Shown one piece after another: positions 1 through 8,004 of a DNA stretch of 64,000 nt (its first letter is position 1; each line of letters begins with the position of its first letter). The stretch spans positions 13,726 to 77,725 of the forward strand of contig JBFLYM010000002.1 of assembly GCA_040757035.1 (NCBI GenBank), given 5' to 3'. The DNA is from JAHJBR01 sp040757035 (GTDB lineage: Archaea; Micrarchaeota; Micrarchaeia; Anstonellales; Bilamarchaeaceae). Both the position numbers and the translations under genes were made by a program. The notes under the pieces are model-generated. The model worked only from the letters and a program-made list of their open reading frames with translations, was not told where the DNA came from and did not search any database.

Positions 1-361
1 TAGCGAGTTTAAGTAGCGGAACATTGAACAATTTTATATCTTCGCGCAATTCTCCTGATTCTATTTTTGTTGTATTCCCATCGTAAATCATTGCGCCATT
101 CTGAGCAATCTGATCTTTAAGAAAATCTACGCTTGTTTTGTTCAGGCAAATTACCAGATGATTATTTATACATGGTGAGTGCGCTTCGCTGTCGCTTATT
201 CTTATTTGAAACGTGTTTTCGCCCCCGCGCACAAGAGAAGGATATTCTGGATAACCAATAACATTGAATCCACCTCTTGTAAATATTTTGCTTAGAATCA
301 GTCCAGAGGCCATTATGCCCATACCGGCTTCGCCGCCAATTTTCAATACAAATTCTACCAT
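1..361 (-). CDS. 2-oxoacid:ferredoxin oxidoreductase, gamma-domain N-terminus (partial)
   Basis: The reading frame starts at an ATG at 361 and is still open at the window edge, so only the first 120 residues are present. It begins MVEFVLKIGGEAGMGIMASG and continues with PEYPSLVRGGENTFQIRIS. This is the signature of the gamma domain that heads the alpha subunit of 2-oxoglutarate and related 2-oxoacid:ferredoxin oxidoreductases, which decarboxylate 2-oxoacids to acyl-CoA and reduce ferredoxin in the cytoplasm. Substrate specificity cannot be read from this part. The neighbouring subunits must lie to the left of the window. Confidence 0.85.
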   Translation of the reverse strand, partial: MVEFVLKIGGEAGMGIMASGLILSKIFTRGGFNVIGYPEYPSLVRGGENTFQIRISDSEAHSPCINNHLVICLNKTSVDFLKDQIAQNGAMIYDGNTTKIESGELREDIKLFNVPLLKLA

Positions 362-379
362 AATTTACATCTGTAATTC

Positions 380-436
380 AATCATTCGTAACTTAATCAT
401 TCGTAATTAAGTTTGGTAATTAAGTTTGATCATTCG
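380..436. repeat. short interleaved direct repeats
   Basis: The 11-mer AATCATTCGTA occurs at 380 and 395, with a shortened copy (ATCATTCG) at 429. TAATTAAGTTTG occurs twice in tandem at 404-415 and 417-428. They lie upstream of the oxidoreductase start at 361. The rest of the 362-619 gap shows no gene or RNA that I can recognise. Confidence 0.5.
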
Positions 437-619
437 GTGATCACCCGGACAAACTAAAAATGATAGAAAACTTAATATAACCTTACCTAAAAATATTTCG
501 GCATTTGGCGAACTGCAACTAATCTTCCTTGAACTGCAGACCTAAATTTCCTTATCTTGAATCATACCGTTGGTGTGATGAGCTTAGATCGCATTCGCCG
601 CATTTCGGCGCTCAGTAAA

Positions 620-659
620 ACGTAACATTTAAATATATTTTGTTACGTTATAATGTAAC
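620..659 (+). promoter_or_regulatory. TATA box between 8-bp inverted repeats before ATPase gene
   Basis: ACGTAACA (620-627) and TGTTACGT (641-648) are perfect inverted arms around an AT-only TATA-like spacer (628-640). A further GTAAC touches the ATG at 660. The box-to-ATG distance of about 25-30 nt suggests a leaderless transcript. The arms could bind a repressor that occludes TBP; that role is inferred. Confidence 0.5.
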
Positions 660-1955
660 ATGGGTATAGACAAATTAAACGAATGGAATCCATGGTGGGA
701 GAATAGAGAATCCTTATCTGAATTTACAGGCAAATCAAGGCCAGCATATCTTCAAATACTCAATTCTATAGACATAAAGGAAATAACTATATTAACTGGT
801 GTAAGAAGATCTGGAAAAAGTACGTTGATGTATCAGATGATTGATAATTTGCTAAAACAGGGAATTGATTCAAAACAGATAGTTTTCGTAAATTTAGAAG
901 ATAAAAAACTTTCGAAAGATAGTTTGGATGATATTTACATAGCTTATAGAAAAGAACTCAATCCTGATAGAAAGGCGTATATTTTTTTTGATGAGATTCA
1001 TAAGAAAAAGGATTGGGAGTTCTGGATAAGAAAAAAGTATGATTTAAAAACAAATGATAAATTCGTTATTTCCGGCTCTTGTTCTTATTTATTAAAAAAA
1101 GAATACTCTACTTTATTAACTGGGAGGAATATTTCTTATGAAATATTTCCTTTAAGTTTTGAAGAATTTTTATTGTTTAAAGGCATAGAGATCAATAAAG
1201 ACAATTTGAAAAAAGGCATAATGATCGAAAAAACAAGATTCTTAATTCTTAAATTTCTTGATGAATACCTAGATTTTGGCGGCTTTCCAGAGGTTTTTTT
1301 TAAACCAATAAATTTCAAAATAAAACTTTCGGAACAATATTTTGATGATATCCTCTATAAAGACATAATAGATAGATATAATCCAAATAGTCAAAAAACA
1401 AAGGATTTTGCATTATTTTTGATGACTAATTTTACGAGTTTGATTTCGTTAAGAAACATAAGAAATGCGCTTGGTATATCATATGACTCAATAAAGGATT
1501 ATTTATCATATTACAAAGAAGCATTTTTATTTTTTATATTGAATCATTTTTCCTATTCCTTCAAAGAACAAAAAACTTTGCCGTCCAAGATTTATTGTAT
1601 AGACAATGGGTTAAGAAATGCCGTTAGCTTCAAATTTTCCAAAGACAAAGGAAAACTCGCAGAGAATGTTGTTTTTATTGAGTTAAGAAGACGAGGAAAA
1701 GATATTTATTATTGGAGAAATAAGGGTGAAATAGACTTTATAATAAAGAACAAGGATCAAACACTGACCGCCATAAATGTTTCGTATACCGATGAGATTC
1801 CGGAAAGAGAAGTATTCTCATTAAAAGAATTTGAATCAGAATATAAAAACAAAGTGAAGGAACTCGTTTTGATAACCGAAAGCATGGAAAAGGAAGAGGA
1901 AGGAATTAGGTTTGTTTCCCTATGGAAATGGTTGTTAGGGATGTTAGAAGAGTAA
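660..1955 (+). CDS. AAA-type ATPase with DUF4143-like C-terminal domain
   Basis: A 431-residue P-loop ATPase. Walker A GVRRSGKST is at residues 47-55 and Walker B FFDEIH at 109-114, followed by a sensor-like ISGSCSYLL and the LTGRN motif typical of the archaeal/bacterial AAA_14-DUF4143 family. The C-terminal part has GEIDFII with an upstream Glu, the degenerate PD-(D/E)XK-like fold of DUF4143. The biological role of this family is unsettled. It stands alone with its own inverted-repeat promoter, and related ATPases lie at 12223, 13594 and 44702. The ATG at 660 follows the TATA box at leaderless distance. Confidence 0.85.
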   Translation: MGIDKLNEWNPWWENRESLSEFTGKSRPAYLQILNSIDIKEITILTGVRRSGKSTLMYQMIDNLLKQGIDSKQIVFVNLEDKKLSKDSLDDIYIAYRKELNPDRKAYIFFDEIHKKKDWEFWIRKKYDLKTNDKFVISGSCSYLLKKEYSTLLTGRNISYEIFPLSFEEFLLFKGIEINKDNLKKGIMIEKTRFLILKFLDEYLDFGGFPEVFFKPINFKIKLSEQYFDDILYKDIIDRYNPNSQKTKDFALFLMTNFTSLISLRNIRNALGISYDSIKDYLSYYKEAFLFFILNHFSYSFKEQKTLPSKIYCIDNGLRNAVSFKFSKDKGKLAENVVFIELRRRGKDIYYWRNKGEIDFIIKNKDQTLTAINVSYTDEIPEREVFSLKEFESEYKNKVKELVLITESMEKEEEGIRFVSLWKWLLGMLEE

Positions 1956-1976
1956 TTATATTATACGTTTGAGTAA

Positions 1977-3347
1977 TTATATCTTACTTTTCTTACTTTT
2001 GCCATGTTTTTTGTCATGTTTTTTCATCCATAAAATAAAATTTCCAAAGTCATGAGCCAATCCTTGGAATGGATAAATCGTAACAATTTTTGCTATGAGT
2101 CTGCCAGTTGTTGCTTTTTTCAAAGGACGTACGATCTCTTTGGTGTTTGAAACAACGAAAAAACCAGTGATCAATCTTGTCAATGCAATAATCAAAAAGA
2201 ATATGTGAAAACTGAGAACGGCATTTCCCCCAAGAAACCCAAGAATCGCTCCGCCGAAAATTATTCCTGCAAATGTTCCTGTACCACGAGAAAGAGAGAA
2301 ATCTCCCATCGCGCTTACCCTTGAACGGACGGGTGTAATCTCGTAAAGGTAATTATATACCGTTGCGGATATACCGCTCCAAATTATTCCGCTGTATGCT
2401 TCGGCAAGGAGAGATTGGACAAAATTGGAAACAAAAATCCAAGGCAATATCATTGTAAAGGAAAGCATACTTACAGCGTTCAAGACCTTTTTAGTGCCGT
2501 ATTTTTCTATCAATCTGCCCCAGTGTGGGGAAGCCAACGCGTAGCTTATTGTCCACAACGCTATTGTAAGTGAAAATTGGAAATAATCAAATTTAAGCAT
2601 GTTGAACTTATATATTATTATGTACGGCGCAACCATATTGACTGAAAAGAAAACAAGAAAAATACAAACCAAATATTTCGTAAAATCGTTTCCGAGTTTG
2701 GATTTTGATTCTGCTTTTGGATTTGGGTCCCAATAAAGAGTAAGATAATAAGCACTAATGCTCCGAGTAACGAATGCAATGAAAAAAAGCGTTCCGAAAC
2801 CAAAGAATATGTTTGTTTTTGTGTAATCCAGAAAAATCCCTGCCAAAACAAGGGCAGCCAATCCTGCAAGATTCCACATTCTGTCCCTATAACCAAGCCA
2901 GCTCGCTCTTGTTTTTTCATGAACAACATCGCCTATAATTGCGAACCATGCTGGATTTACAACACCGCCAAAAAAATATATTGCAATTACAAGCAATATA
3001 AACGCAGTATTCGCAAAATCCTTAGAGAGTAAATTAAATTGGAACGCGAGCATCGCCACTCCGAACCATGTCAAAGCTTGTAGCGCAACTCCATAAATCA
3101 ATATTTTTTTTCTTTCCCATCCAAAATCTGTGAAAAACGAGCCGATTTTCTGCGCAATGCCATCAAAAAGTGCAGGAAAAGAACCGAGCGCGGTTATGAA
3201 AAAAAGCGGAGCTTTGATTGCAATTGCAAACGGTGTCAGAAATACTGTGCCCGTATTCATCATTATTGCCCATACTACTCCGTCTAGCGTGGAATAATGC
3301 ATTGTTTTTTCTATTTTTTCTTTAACATTTTTTTCTTTAGCATTCAT
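1977..3347 (-). CDS. MFS transporter
   Basis: An integral membrane protein of about 456 residues with roughly twelve hydrophobic segments. It carries an MFS-type loop after helix 2 (FFTDFGWERKKILIYG) and a second-half counterpart (WGRLIEKYGTKKVLNAVSM), so it is a major facilitator superfamily carrier. The substrate is unknown. The frame is open upstream to a GTG at 3380, but those codons lie in the repeat element at 3369; the ATG at 3347, just outside it, is the more likely start. The cytoplasmic C-terminus is Lys-rich. It converges on the ATPase gene at 660-1955. Confidence 0.8.
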   Translation of the reverse strand: MNAKEKNVKEKIEKTMHYSTLDGVVWAIMMNTGTVFLTPFAIAIKAPLFFITALGSFPALFDGIAQKIGSFFTDFGWERKKILIYGVALQALTWFGVAMLAFQFNLLSKDFANTAFILLVIAIYFFGGVVNPAWFAIIGDVVHEKTRASWLGYRDRMWNLAGLAALVLAGIFLDYTKTNIFFGFGTLFFIAFVTRSISAYYLTLYWDPNPKAESKSKLGNDFTKYLVCIFLVFFSVNMVAPYIIIYKFNMLKFDYFQFSLTIALWTISYALASPHWGRLIEKYGTKKVLNAVSMLSFTMILPWIFVSNFVQSLLAEAYSGIIWSGISATVYNYLYEITPVRSRVSAMGDFSLSRGTGTFAGIIFGGAILGFLGGNAVLSFHIFFLIIALTRLITGFFVVSNTKEIVRPLKKATTGRLIAKIVTIYPFQGLAHDFGNFILWMKKHDKKHGKSKKSKI

Positions 3348-3368
3348 AATTATATCCTTGTCCAAATT

Positions 3369-3467
3369 ATACCGATCCACTAAAAAAACGTGGATCGCAT
3401 ATACTCAACCAATCGAGATAAAACCTAAAAAACAAAACCGGAAAAACTTAGTTGGTTGAGTATATCA
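3369..3467 (+). repeat. 99-nt structured repeat, copy 1
   Basis: First of three nearly identical elements (others at 42323 and 56006). CGATCCAC and GTGGATCG form an 8-bp hairpin. ATATACTCAACCAA then pairs over 14 bp with TTGGTTGAGTATAT around a 40-nt A-rich loop that is identical in all three copies. Relative to copies 2 and 3 the long stem has a T-A pair where they have G-C, a compensatory change. It lies between the MFS start and the ScpA stop and is not in any convincing ORF. Confidence 0.85.
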
Positions 3468-3503
3468 TCTGGATAGTGTATTGGTGTACAAGCGCATCCA
3501 AAA

Positions 3504-4172
3504 TTATTTTATTCTAATAAATATCTCTCCAAAAAAATCATCTTGTCTTAGATCTATTATTTTTTTTTGCGAAAGATGGAGAAGCGGCATTAGAGTGTTC
3601 ACTATTTCATTTGCATCTCTATTTTCTAGTAATCCTGAAAATGTCGCCCATCCTTCGCTATCCGCTTTTTGTTTTAAGCACAGAAAAACGCTACTCATGC
3701 GTTCTTCTATATCAAATCTTGGAATTGCAATAGTTATTATCTCTTCTATTTTTTTAGGCTTGGGTTCAACAGGATTATCATAAGCAATTATTCGTTCCAT
3801 TTCTTTTAGCAGATCTTCAAGCGCTATTGGAGCTTTTGGTGGTATGCGCGAAACAAGCTCTAATTTCGGTATTTCTTCGCACGCGCCCAATGTTCCAGAT
3901 TCTTCAGCATGAACATCTTGTATTGGTAATTCTTCAGCTATTTTGAGTGCGTTGCTTTTATACTTTAGAAGGATTGCGGCAGCGAGTATGAGATTTGCTG
4001 GAACATACAATTCAAGCGTTTTCATTTTTTTTAGATTACGAAGAAAACTATCTGCCAACAGCGTTATATCTATATTCCAGGGATCAAGCCGTTCACTAGC
4101 CATCATCTCCATTAGCATTTCTTTCCACATTGGTTTAAGAATCATCTTTTCTATATTTTCTTCTGCAGACAT
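3504..4172 (-). CDS. scpA: ScpA segregation and condensation protein
   Basis: A 222-residue kleisin-type protein. The N-terminus has the ScpA helix with DPWNIDITLLADSFLRNLKK, then LYVPANLILAAAILLKYKS. The C-terminus is the small winged-helix region (FLCLKQKADSEGWATFSGLL through IIDLRQDDFFGEI). ScpA bridges SMC heads in prokaryotic condensin and acts on the nucleoid. No scpB or smc gene is in the window. It is transcribed away from the CBS gene at 4296, leaving a shared upstream region of about 120 nt. Confidence 0.9.
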   Translation of the reverse strand: MSAEENIEKMILKPMWKEMLMEMMASERLDPWNIDITLLADSFLRNLKKMKTLELYVPANLILAAAILLKYKSNALKIAEELPIQDVHAEESGTLGACEEIPKLELVSRIPPKAPIALEDLLKEMERIIAYDNPVEPKPKKIEEIITIAIPRFDIEERMSSVFLCLKQKADSEGWATFSGLLENRDANEIVNTLMPLLHLSQKKIIDLRQDDFFGEIFIRIK

Positions 4173-4295
4173 AGTTGAATTTTAAAATATTCCTTTTATA
4201 ATCATTATGTAAAATTATTTTATGTGTAAAATCATTTCATGAAGGTAACACGATAGCATAATTAACTAAGTAGATAAGCGGGTGACGATGTGAAC

Positions 4296-5393
4296 ATGCT
4301 AGAATCAAAACTCTTTGATGCGTCAGAACAACTATCAAAGGTGTTCAACGAAATATTGCGAACAGGAACTGCTGTTTTTATTACAAAAAACAACATACTT
4401 TTCGGCCTTATAGACGATAGAAACATGCGAATTGGAATAGCAAATGCGAGTAAAATGAAATGCGAGAATGCGTGTGTAAAATGCCCTGCGATAGCCGAAA
4501 ACGCCTCAATTTTGGAATGCATTAACGCATTTCTTTCTGGACATTTCAAAGCACTTCCTGTTTTGAACGCAAAGAAAAAAATAGTAAATGCAATATCGCG
4601 CGTAGATGTTTTAAAAGAACTCAGTGCAAAAAGACTGATTCCGCGTGCGCAGATTTGCAGATATATGAACGCTCCGGTTTGCACTATAGAAACAGAACAA
4701 AGTGTTGCGGATGCGAAATCCAAAATGAAGAAATTTAGAGTACATCATTTAGTTGTAACTCAGAAAGGTAACATAGTTGGGATTATTTCAACTTTTGATT
4801 TTGTGGGTCTTTTCGCAACACGAAAAGAAAGACAGTCTTACCAGCTAATAAGCGAAATAAAGAATTTTGATTCAAAAAAAATTAATGAGATTTACAGAGA
4901 AAATTTTGTTACTTTGGATGAAAACGCGACACTTGATGAAGCGGTACTAAAAATGATAGATGAGGATACTTCTTCAATAATAATTGTCGCCAATAAAAAA
5001 CCTGTTGGCGTACTTACAGCCATGGATATATTCAAACTTGTGCGCAAACTTTGCGCTGAAGAAAGAGATATATCTATAAATGGCTTAGATAATACCGATG
5101 TCGAAGTACGCGTGCATTACGATAAAATAAAACAATATATAATTAATACTATAAATAAATTTGATAGATCATTTAAAATAGAGAATATCGCAATCCACAT
5201 GAAAAAAGGAAAGGGCAGATACGAAGCACGCGCGCAGTTTTATCTTAACAATAAACAAATCGCGTTCAAGTGCGAAGCTTATAGTTTAGGTGAGATTGCA
5301 TCAACGCTTTCAAGCGAATTTAAAACAATATTGGAAAAGAGAAAGAGCGAAAAAATGGAGAAAAAAAAGCGCTCGCCTGTAGAAGACCGATAA
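4296..5393 (+). CDS. CBS-domain protein with HPF/RaiA-like C-terminal domain
   Basis: About 365 residues with two CBS pairs (about residues 1-120 and 125-250), showing the usual GIISTFDFVG and GVLTAMDIFKL strand-helix ends. The last 110 residues (IENIAIHMKKGKGRYEARAQF and on to a Lys-rich helix) resemble the ribosome hibernation factor fold: one amphipathic helix, strands with alternating basic residues, then a helix. The likely role is an adenine-nucleotide-sensing factor acting on ribosomes; this is inferred from domain order only. GGTGA at 4281-4285 supports the ATG at 4296 over a GTG at 4290. A Cys cluster (CENACVKC) sits in the first CBS pair. Confidence 0.65.
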   Translation: MLESKLFDASEQLSKVFNEILRTGTAVFITKNNILFGLIDDRNMRIGIANASKMKCENACVKCPAIAENASILECINAFLSGHFKALPVLNAKKKIVNAISRVDVLKELSAKRLIPRAQICRYMNAPVCTIETEQSVADAKSKMKKFRVHHLVVTQKGNIVGIISTFDFVGLFATRKERQSYQLISEIKNFDSKKINEIYRENFVTLDENATLDEAVLKMIDEDTSSIIIVANKKPVGVLTAMDIFKLVRKLCAEERDISINGLDNTDVEVRVHYDKIKQYIINTINKFDRSFKIENIAIHMKKGKGRYEARAQFYLNNKQIAFKCEAYSLGEIASTLSSEFKTILEKRKSEKMEKKKRSPVEDR

Positions 5394-5405
5394 AAATATT
5401 CGGTC
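5385..5405. terminator. hairpin over the stop codon of the CBS gene
   Basis: GACCGA and TCGGTC are perfect 6-bp arms around TAAAAATAT, which contains the TAA stop of the preceding gene. There is no clear T-run after it, so it could be a processing or regulatory hairpin rather than a terminator. Confidence 0.35.
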
Positions 5406-5410
5406 CTCTG

Positions 5411-5429
5411 AAAAACGTGGATCGCATAT
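5411..5429 (+). repeat. partial copy of the 99-nt element (5' hairpin arm)
   Basis: AAAAACGTGGATCGCATAT repeats the 3' arm of the first hairpin and the following bases of the 99-nt family exactly, without the long stem. It lies just upstream of the pilin-like gene at 5441. Confidence 0.55.
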
Positions 5430-5440
5430 GGGGTAATTTC

Positions 5441-5857
5441 ATGAAAAAAGGACAGATTAGTATGGAATTGCTTATCATAGTTGGATTTGTAATGCTACTT
5501 TTCATTCCGCTTATTCTCATCGTATCTCATAAAACAAATGAAATGGATGTTGATATGAAAGCAAGTCAAAGTCATCTTATTTTATCTAAATTCACGTATA
5601 TTGCTAATTCGCTAGGTTCAATGGGCGAAGGCAGTGCACTCAAGTTTGAACTTACGCTTCCAGAACAGGTAAAAACGCTTCATTTTAGAGCACTTGGAGA
5701 TGGAGGAGAGGTGATGCTTACAACGAACGATGGAAGTCAAATCTCTCAAATTACGCGATTTCCATTTAATAGTACACAAAATTATTCTGGAGGTACAGCC
5801 TATAAATTTGAATTTCTTTCTCAAAATGGATATATTGTCATCTCGCTTTCGCAGTAA
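5441..5857 (+). CDS. class III signal-peptide (pilin-like) protein
   Basis: 138 residues starting MKKGQISMELLIIVGF: a short basic n-region, a Q-x-S-x-E-L cleavage context, then a hydrophobic helix of about 20 residues. This is the archaeal class III (type IV prepilin-like) signal cleaved by an A24 peptidase, encoded here at 31805-32656. The mature part is a beta-rich extracellular domain without cysteines. The ATG at 5441 is preferred over an in-frame ATG at 5417 because the basic n-region then starts the protein. It may be a pilus subunit or minor pilin. Confidence 0.75.
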   Translation: MKKGQISMELLIIVGFVMLLFIPLILIVSHKTNEMDVDMKASQSHLILSKFTYIANSLGSMGEGSALKFELTLPEQVKTLHFRALGDGGEVMLTTNDGSQISQITRFPFNSTQNYSGGTAYKFEFLSQNGYIVISLSQ

Positions 5858-5904
5858 ACAAATAAACAAAAACCTTATTAATTTTTCATACAAATAAAAT
5901 CCTT

Positions 5905-6423
5905 ATGCTTACTTATTCTGAATTGCGTGAAATACAAAAAAAAGAGATTGAATCGTTTGAACTAGTGAAAGTTGAAAAGGATTTTTACTCCCAGCTTAAA
6001 TTGTTTATAGAGTCTAAAAAAGCATGCGCACTCAAAAACCAATCATTTGATGAAATGCGAGAATTTGAAAACGCGAAGAAGATCGTGCGAAGTATAATAA
6101 CAAAAAGAAGAGAAAAAATTTCAATGCTTTTCACGCTCCAAAACCAAGAAATAGAAGGGCTTGCAAACGAAGAACGACTGTTTTTAGCCCAAATAAGAAA
6201 AATTGCTAGCGAATCTTTTGAACAATTTGATTCATTGTTTTTAGAACCAAAAAACGAAATCCTGCGTAGGACAAGAATAAAAATTGTTAAAACATTAGAA
6301 GCTTATAAAGGTTTTGATAACAATATATATGGACCGTACAAAGAAGGTGAGGAAATTTTTCTTCCAGAAGAAGAAGCCGAATGGCTCTTGAAAAACAAAA
6401 TGGCTGAGCATATTAGTAATTAG
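5905..6423 (+). CDS. GINS complex subunit (Gins51 type)
   Basis: 172 residues. The N-terminal two thirds are alpha-helical (the GINS A domain). The C-terminal 40 residues hold the small B domain with NIYGPYKEGEEIFLPEEEA and a final LLKNKMAEHI. A-then-B order is that of archaeal Gins51 (Gins15). It joins MCM and the GAN/RecJ-like protein in the replicative CMG-like helicase. It heads the run GINS, eL42, eS27, aIF2-alpha, Nop10, PAC2, a gene order I recall as conserved in archaea, which supports the call. Confidence 0.82.
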   Translation: MLTYSELREIQKKEIESFELVKVEKDFYSQLKLFIESKKACALKNQSFDEMREFENAKKIVRSIITKRREKISMLFTLQNQEIEGLANEERLFLAQIRKIASESFEQFDSLFLEPKNEILRRTRIKIVKTLEAYKGFDNNIYGPYKEGEEIFLPEEEAEWLLKNKMAEHISN

Positions 6424-6533
6424 ATAATCTTTAGATAATTAATAGAAAATCATATTGCTATAATTGATAATGCTATAATTGATAAATTCCTGTGGTCTAA
6501 AGGTTAAAGGTCTGGAAATTTAGGTGATATAAA

Positions 6534-6815
6534 ATGAAATATCCAAAGGAAATTAATACCTATTGCCCAAATTGTAATTCGCACCAACTGCATAAAGTTA
6601 AAATGGCGAGCAAAGGACGCACCAGAACTATGGCAGTTGGAAACAGAAAACATGAAAAAAGATTGCACGGTCACGGCGGTAAACGCGCTGGTGAAAAAAC
6701 AGTAAAAAAACAAGGAAAACGACAAAAAGTGATAATTGAATGCCAAACTTGCAAAAAAAAGCATGAGCGTGTGATCCGTGGGAGAACAAAAAAAAAGTTG
6801 GAAATAAAAGCGTGA
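6534..6815 (+). CDS. rpl44e: ribosomal protein eL42 (L44e)
   Basis: 93 residues with two zinc CxxC pairs (YCPNCNSH near residue 12 and CQTCKKKH near 73) and a basic centre with MAVGNRKHEKRLHGHGGK, typical of archaeal/eukaryotic L44e of the 50S subunit E-site region. AGGTGAT at 6523-6529 is a good Shine-Dalgarno for the ATG at 6534. It is followed closely by eS27. Confidence 0.97.
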   Translation: MKYPKEINTYCPNCNSHQLHKVKMASKGRTRTMAVGNRKHEKRLHGHGGKRAGEKTVKKQGKRQKVIIECQTCKKKHERVIRGRTKKKLEIKA

Positions 6816-6868
6816 TTAATAAGAAGAATAGTTAATAAGAAAAGTAATTACTAAAAAAGGATGACAAT

Positions 6869-7030
6869 ATGGCAAAATTTATAGTTATAAAATGCGAATG
6901 CGGAAACGAACAAAAAGTTTTTAGTACTCCGTCAACGAATGTTAAATGCAGAGTGTGCAATAAAATAATTGCAATCGCAACTGGAGGAAAAGCAGCGTTT
7001 TTGGGAAAACGAATAAGAAGCGCAGAATAG
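6869..7030 (+). CDS. rps27e: ribosomal protein eS27 (S27e)
   Basis: 53 residues with a four-Cys zinc finger, CECG at 9-12 and CRVC at 27-30, followed by ATGGKAAFLGKRI, diagnostic of archaeal S27e in the 30S subunit. It lies between eL42 and aIF2-alpha as part of the same translation cluster. The start is the ATG at 6869. Confidence 0.95.
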   Translation: MAKFIVIKCECGNEQKVFSTPSTNVKCRVCNKIIAIATGGKAAFLGKRIRSAE

Positions 7031-7042
7031 CAGGAAATATTC

Positions 7043-7807
7043 ATGGAACCCACAACACTTCCCGAGGAAAGCGAATTTGTGCTTGCAACCATAAAAAAAA
7101 TAATGCCATACGGCGCACTTTGCGTCCTTCCTGAATACAAAAATGCCGAAGCGTTCTGTCATGTATCAGAAGTTGCTTCGCGCTGGATAAAAAATATTCA
7201 TGAATTCATTTCTGAGAATGATAAAATAGTTGTAAAGGTTTTGCGTGTTGACCGCGAAAAAAGGCAGATTGATGTTTCAATCAGGCGCGTTAATGAAGAA
7301 GAAAAACGAAACAAGCTTGAATCAGTAAAAAGAGCGGCACGAGCGGAAAAATTGCTTCAGTTTGCACTTAGTAAATCCAAATGTCAATTAAACCTAAATG
7401 AGATAGTATCAAAACTCGAGGATGTTTATGGCGAAGCATACTCAGCGCTTGAAAATGCGCTTGAAAATGATGACGCCTTTGCAAAAATACAAATTCCTAA
7501 TACGCTTAAGAAGGAGATTATAGACGTTGTACGAAAAAGCATAAAAAAAGCAAAAATTTTTGTAAGCGCCAAATTTAATTTAAAGTGCTTCGGCGCTAAT
7601 GGAGTAAACAGTATAAAAAAAGCACTAACAATAGACAAATCCGATGCGAATGATGTGCATATACTTTATATGGGCGCTCCGAATTATAAAATAGTGGTTT
7701 CTGCGTCAGAATATAAAGATGCAAATAAAAAGTTGGAGAAGATACTGGAAAAAATTAGCTCTTCATTGGATAAGGATTGCATATTTGAATATAGACTTGA
7801 AAAATAG
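7043..7807 (+). CDS. translation initiation factor aIF2 subunit alpha
   Basis: 254 residues. An N-terminal S1/OB domain (about 10-85) has FVLATIKKIMPYGALCVLPEY and CHVSEVASRWIKNI. A helical middle follows, then the C-terminal alpha-beta domain that contacts aIF2-gamma. aIF2 delivers Met-tRNAi to the 30S subunit. It starts 12 nt after eS27 and is followed by Nop10, the usual archaeal order. Confidence 0.95.
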   Translation: MEPTTLPEESEFVLATIKKIMPYGALCVLPEYKNAEAFCHVSEVASRWIKNIHEFISENDKIVVKVLRVDREKRQIDVSIRRVNEEEKRNKLESVKRAARAEKLLQFALSKSKCQLNLNEIVSKLEDVYGEAYSALENALENDDAFAKIQIPNTLKKEIIDVVRKSIKKAKIFVSAKFNLKCFGANGVNSIKKALTIDKSDANDVHILYMGAPNYKIVVSASEYKDANKKLEKILEKISSSLDKDCIFEYRLEK

Positions 7808-7851
7808 ATTTGAAAAGTAAAAAATGCTACGGAGAATAGGAAAGAATATAA

Positions 7852-8004
7852 ATGAAAAAAATGCGCAAATGTGGTATATGCAAGGTATATACATTTAAGG
7901 AATTACATTGCAATTCCTTAACGGCTTCGGCACATCCAGTGCGTTTCAATCCAAATGAAAGATACGCGGAACAGCGAAGAAAAACAAAAAACCTTGGTGG
8001 ATGA
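7852..8004 (+). CDS. H/ACA RNP protein Nop10
   Basis: 50 residues. CGICKVYTF near the N-terminus holds the zinc-like Cys pair (only one classical CxxC is kept; a third Cys is at HCN). HPVRFNPNERYAEQRRKTK is the Nop10 core that packs on Cbf5 in box H/ACA RNPs guiding rRNA pseudouridylation. The TGA overlaps the ATG of the PAC2 gene (ATGA), indicating translational coupling. Confidence 0.92.
   Translation: MKKMRKCGICKVYTFKELHCNSLTASAHPVRFNPNERYAEQRRKTKNLGG

Noticed and set aside
4262..4723. Minus-strand ORF opposite the CBS gene
   Set aside because: It is a shadow of the plus-strand gene, with no ribosome binding site and unlikely amino acid composition.
6490..6533. Possible tRNA or RNA before eL42
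   Set aside because: The sequence has a repeated GGT-TAAAGGT pattern but no cloverleaf, T-loop consensus or CCA end; it ends in the ribosome binding site of eL42.
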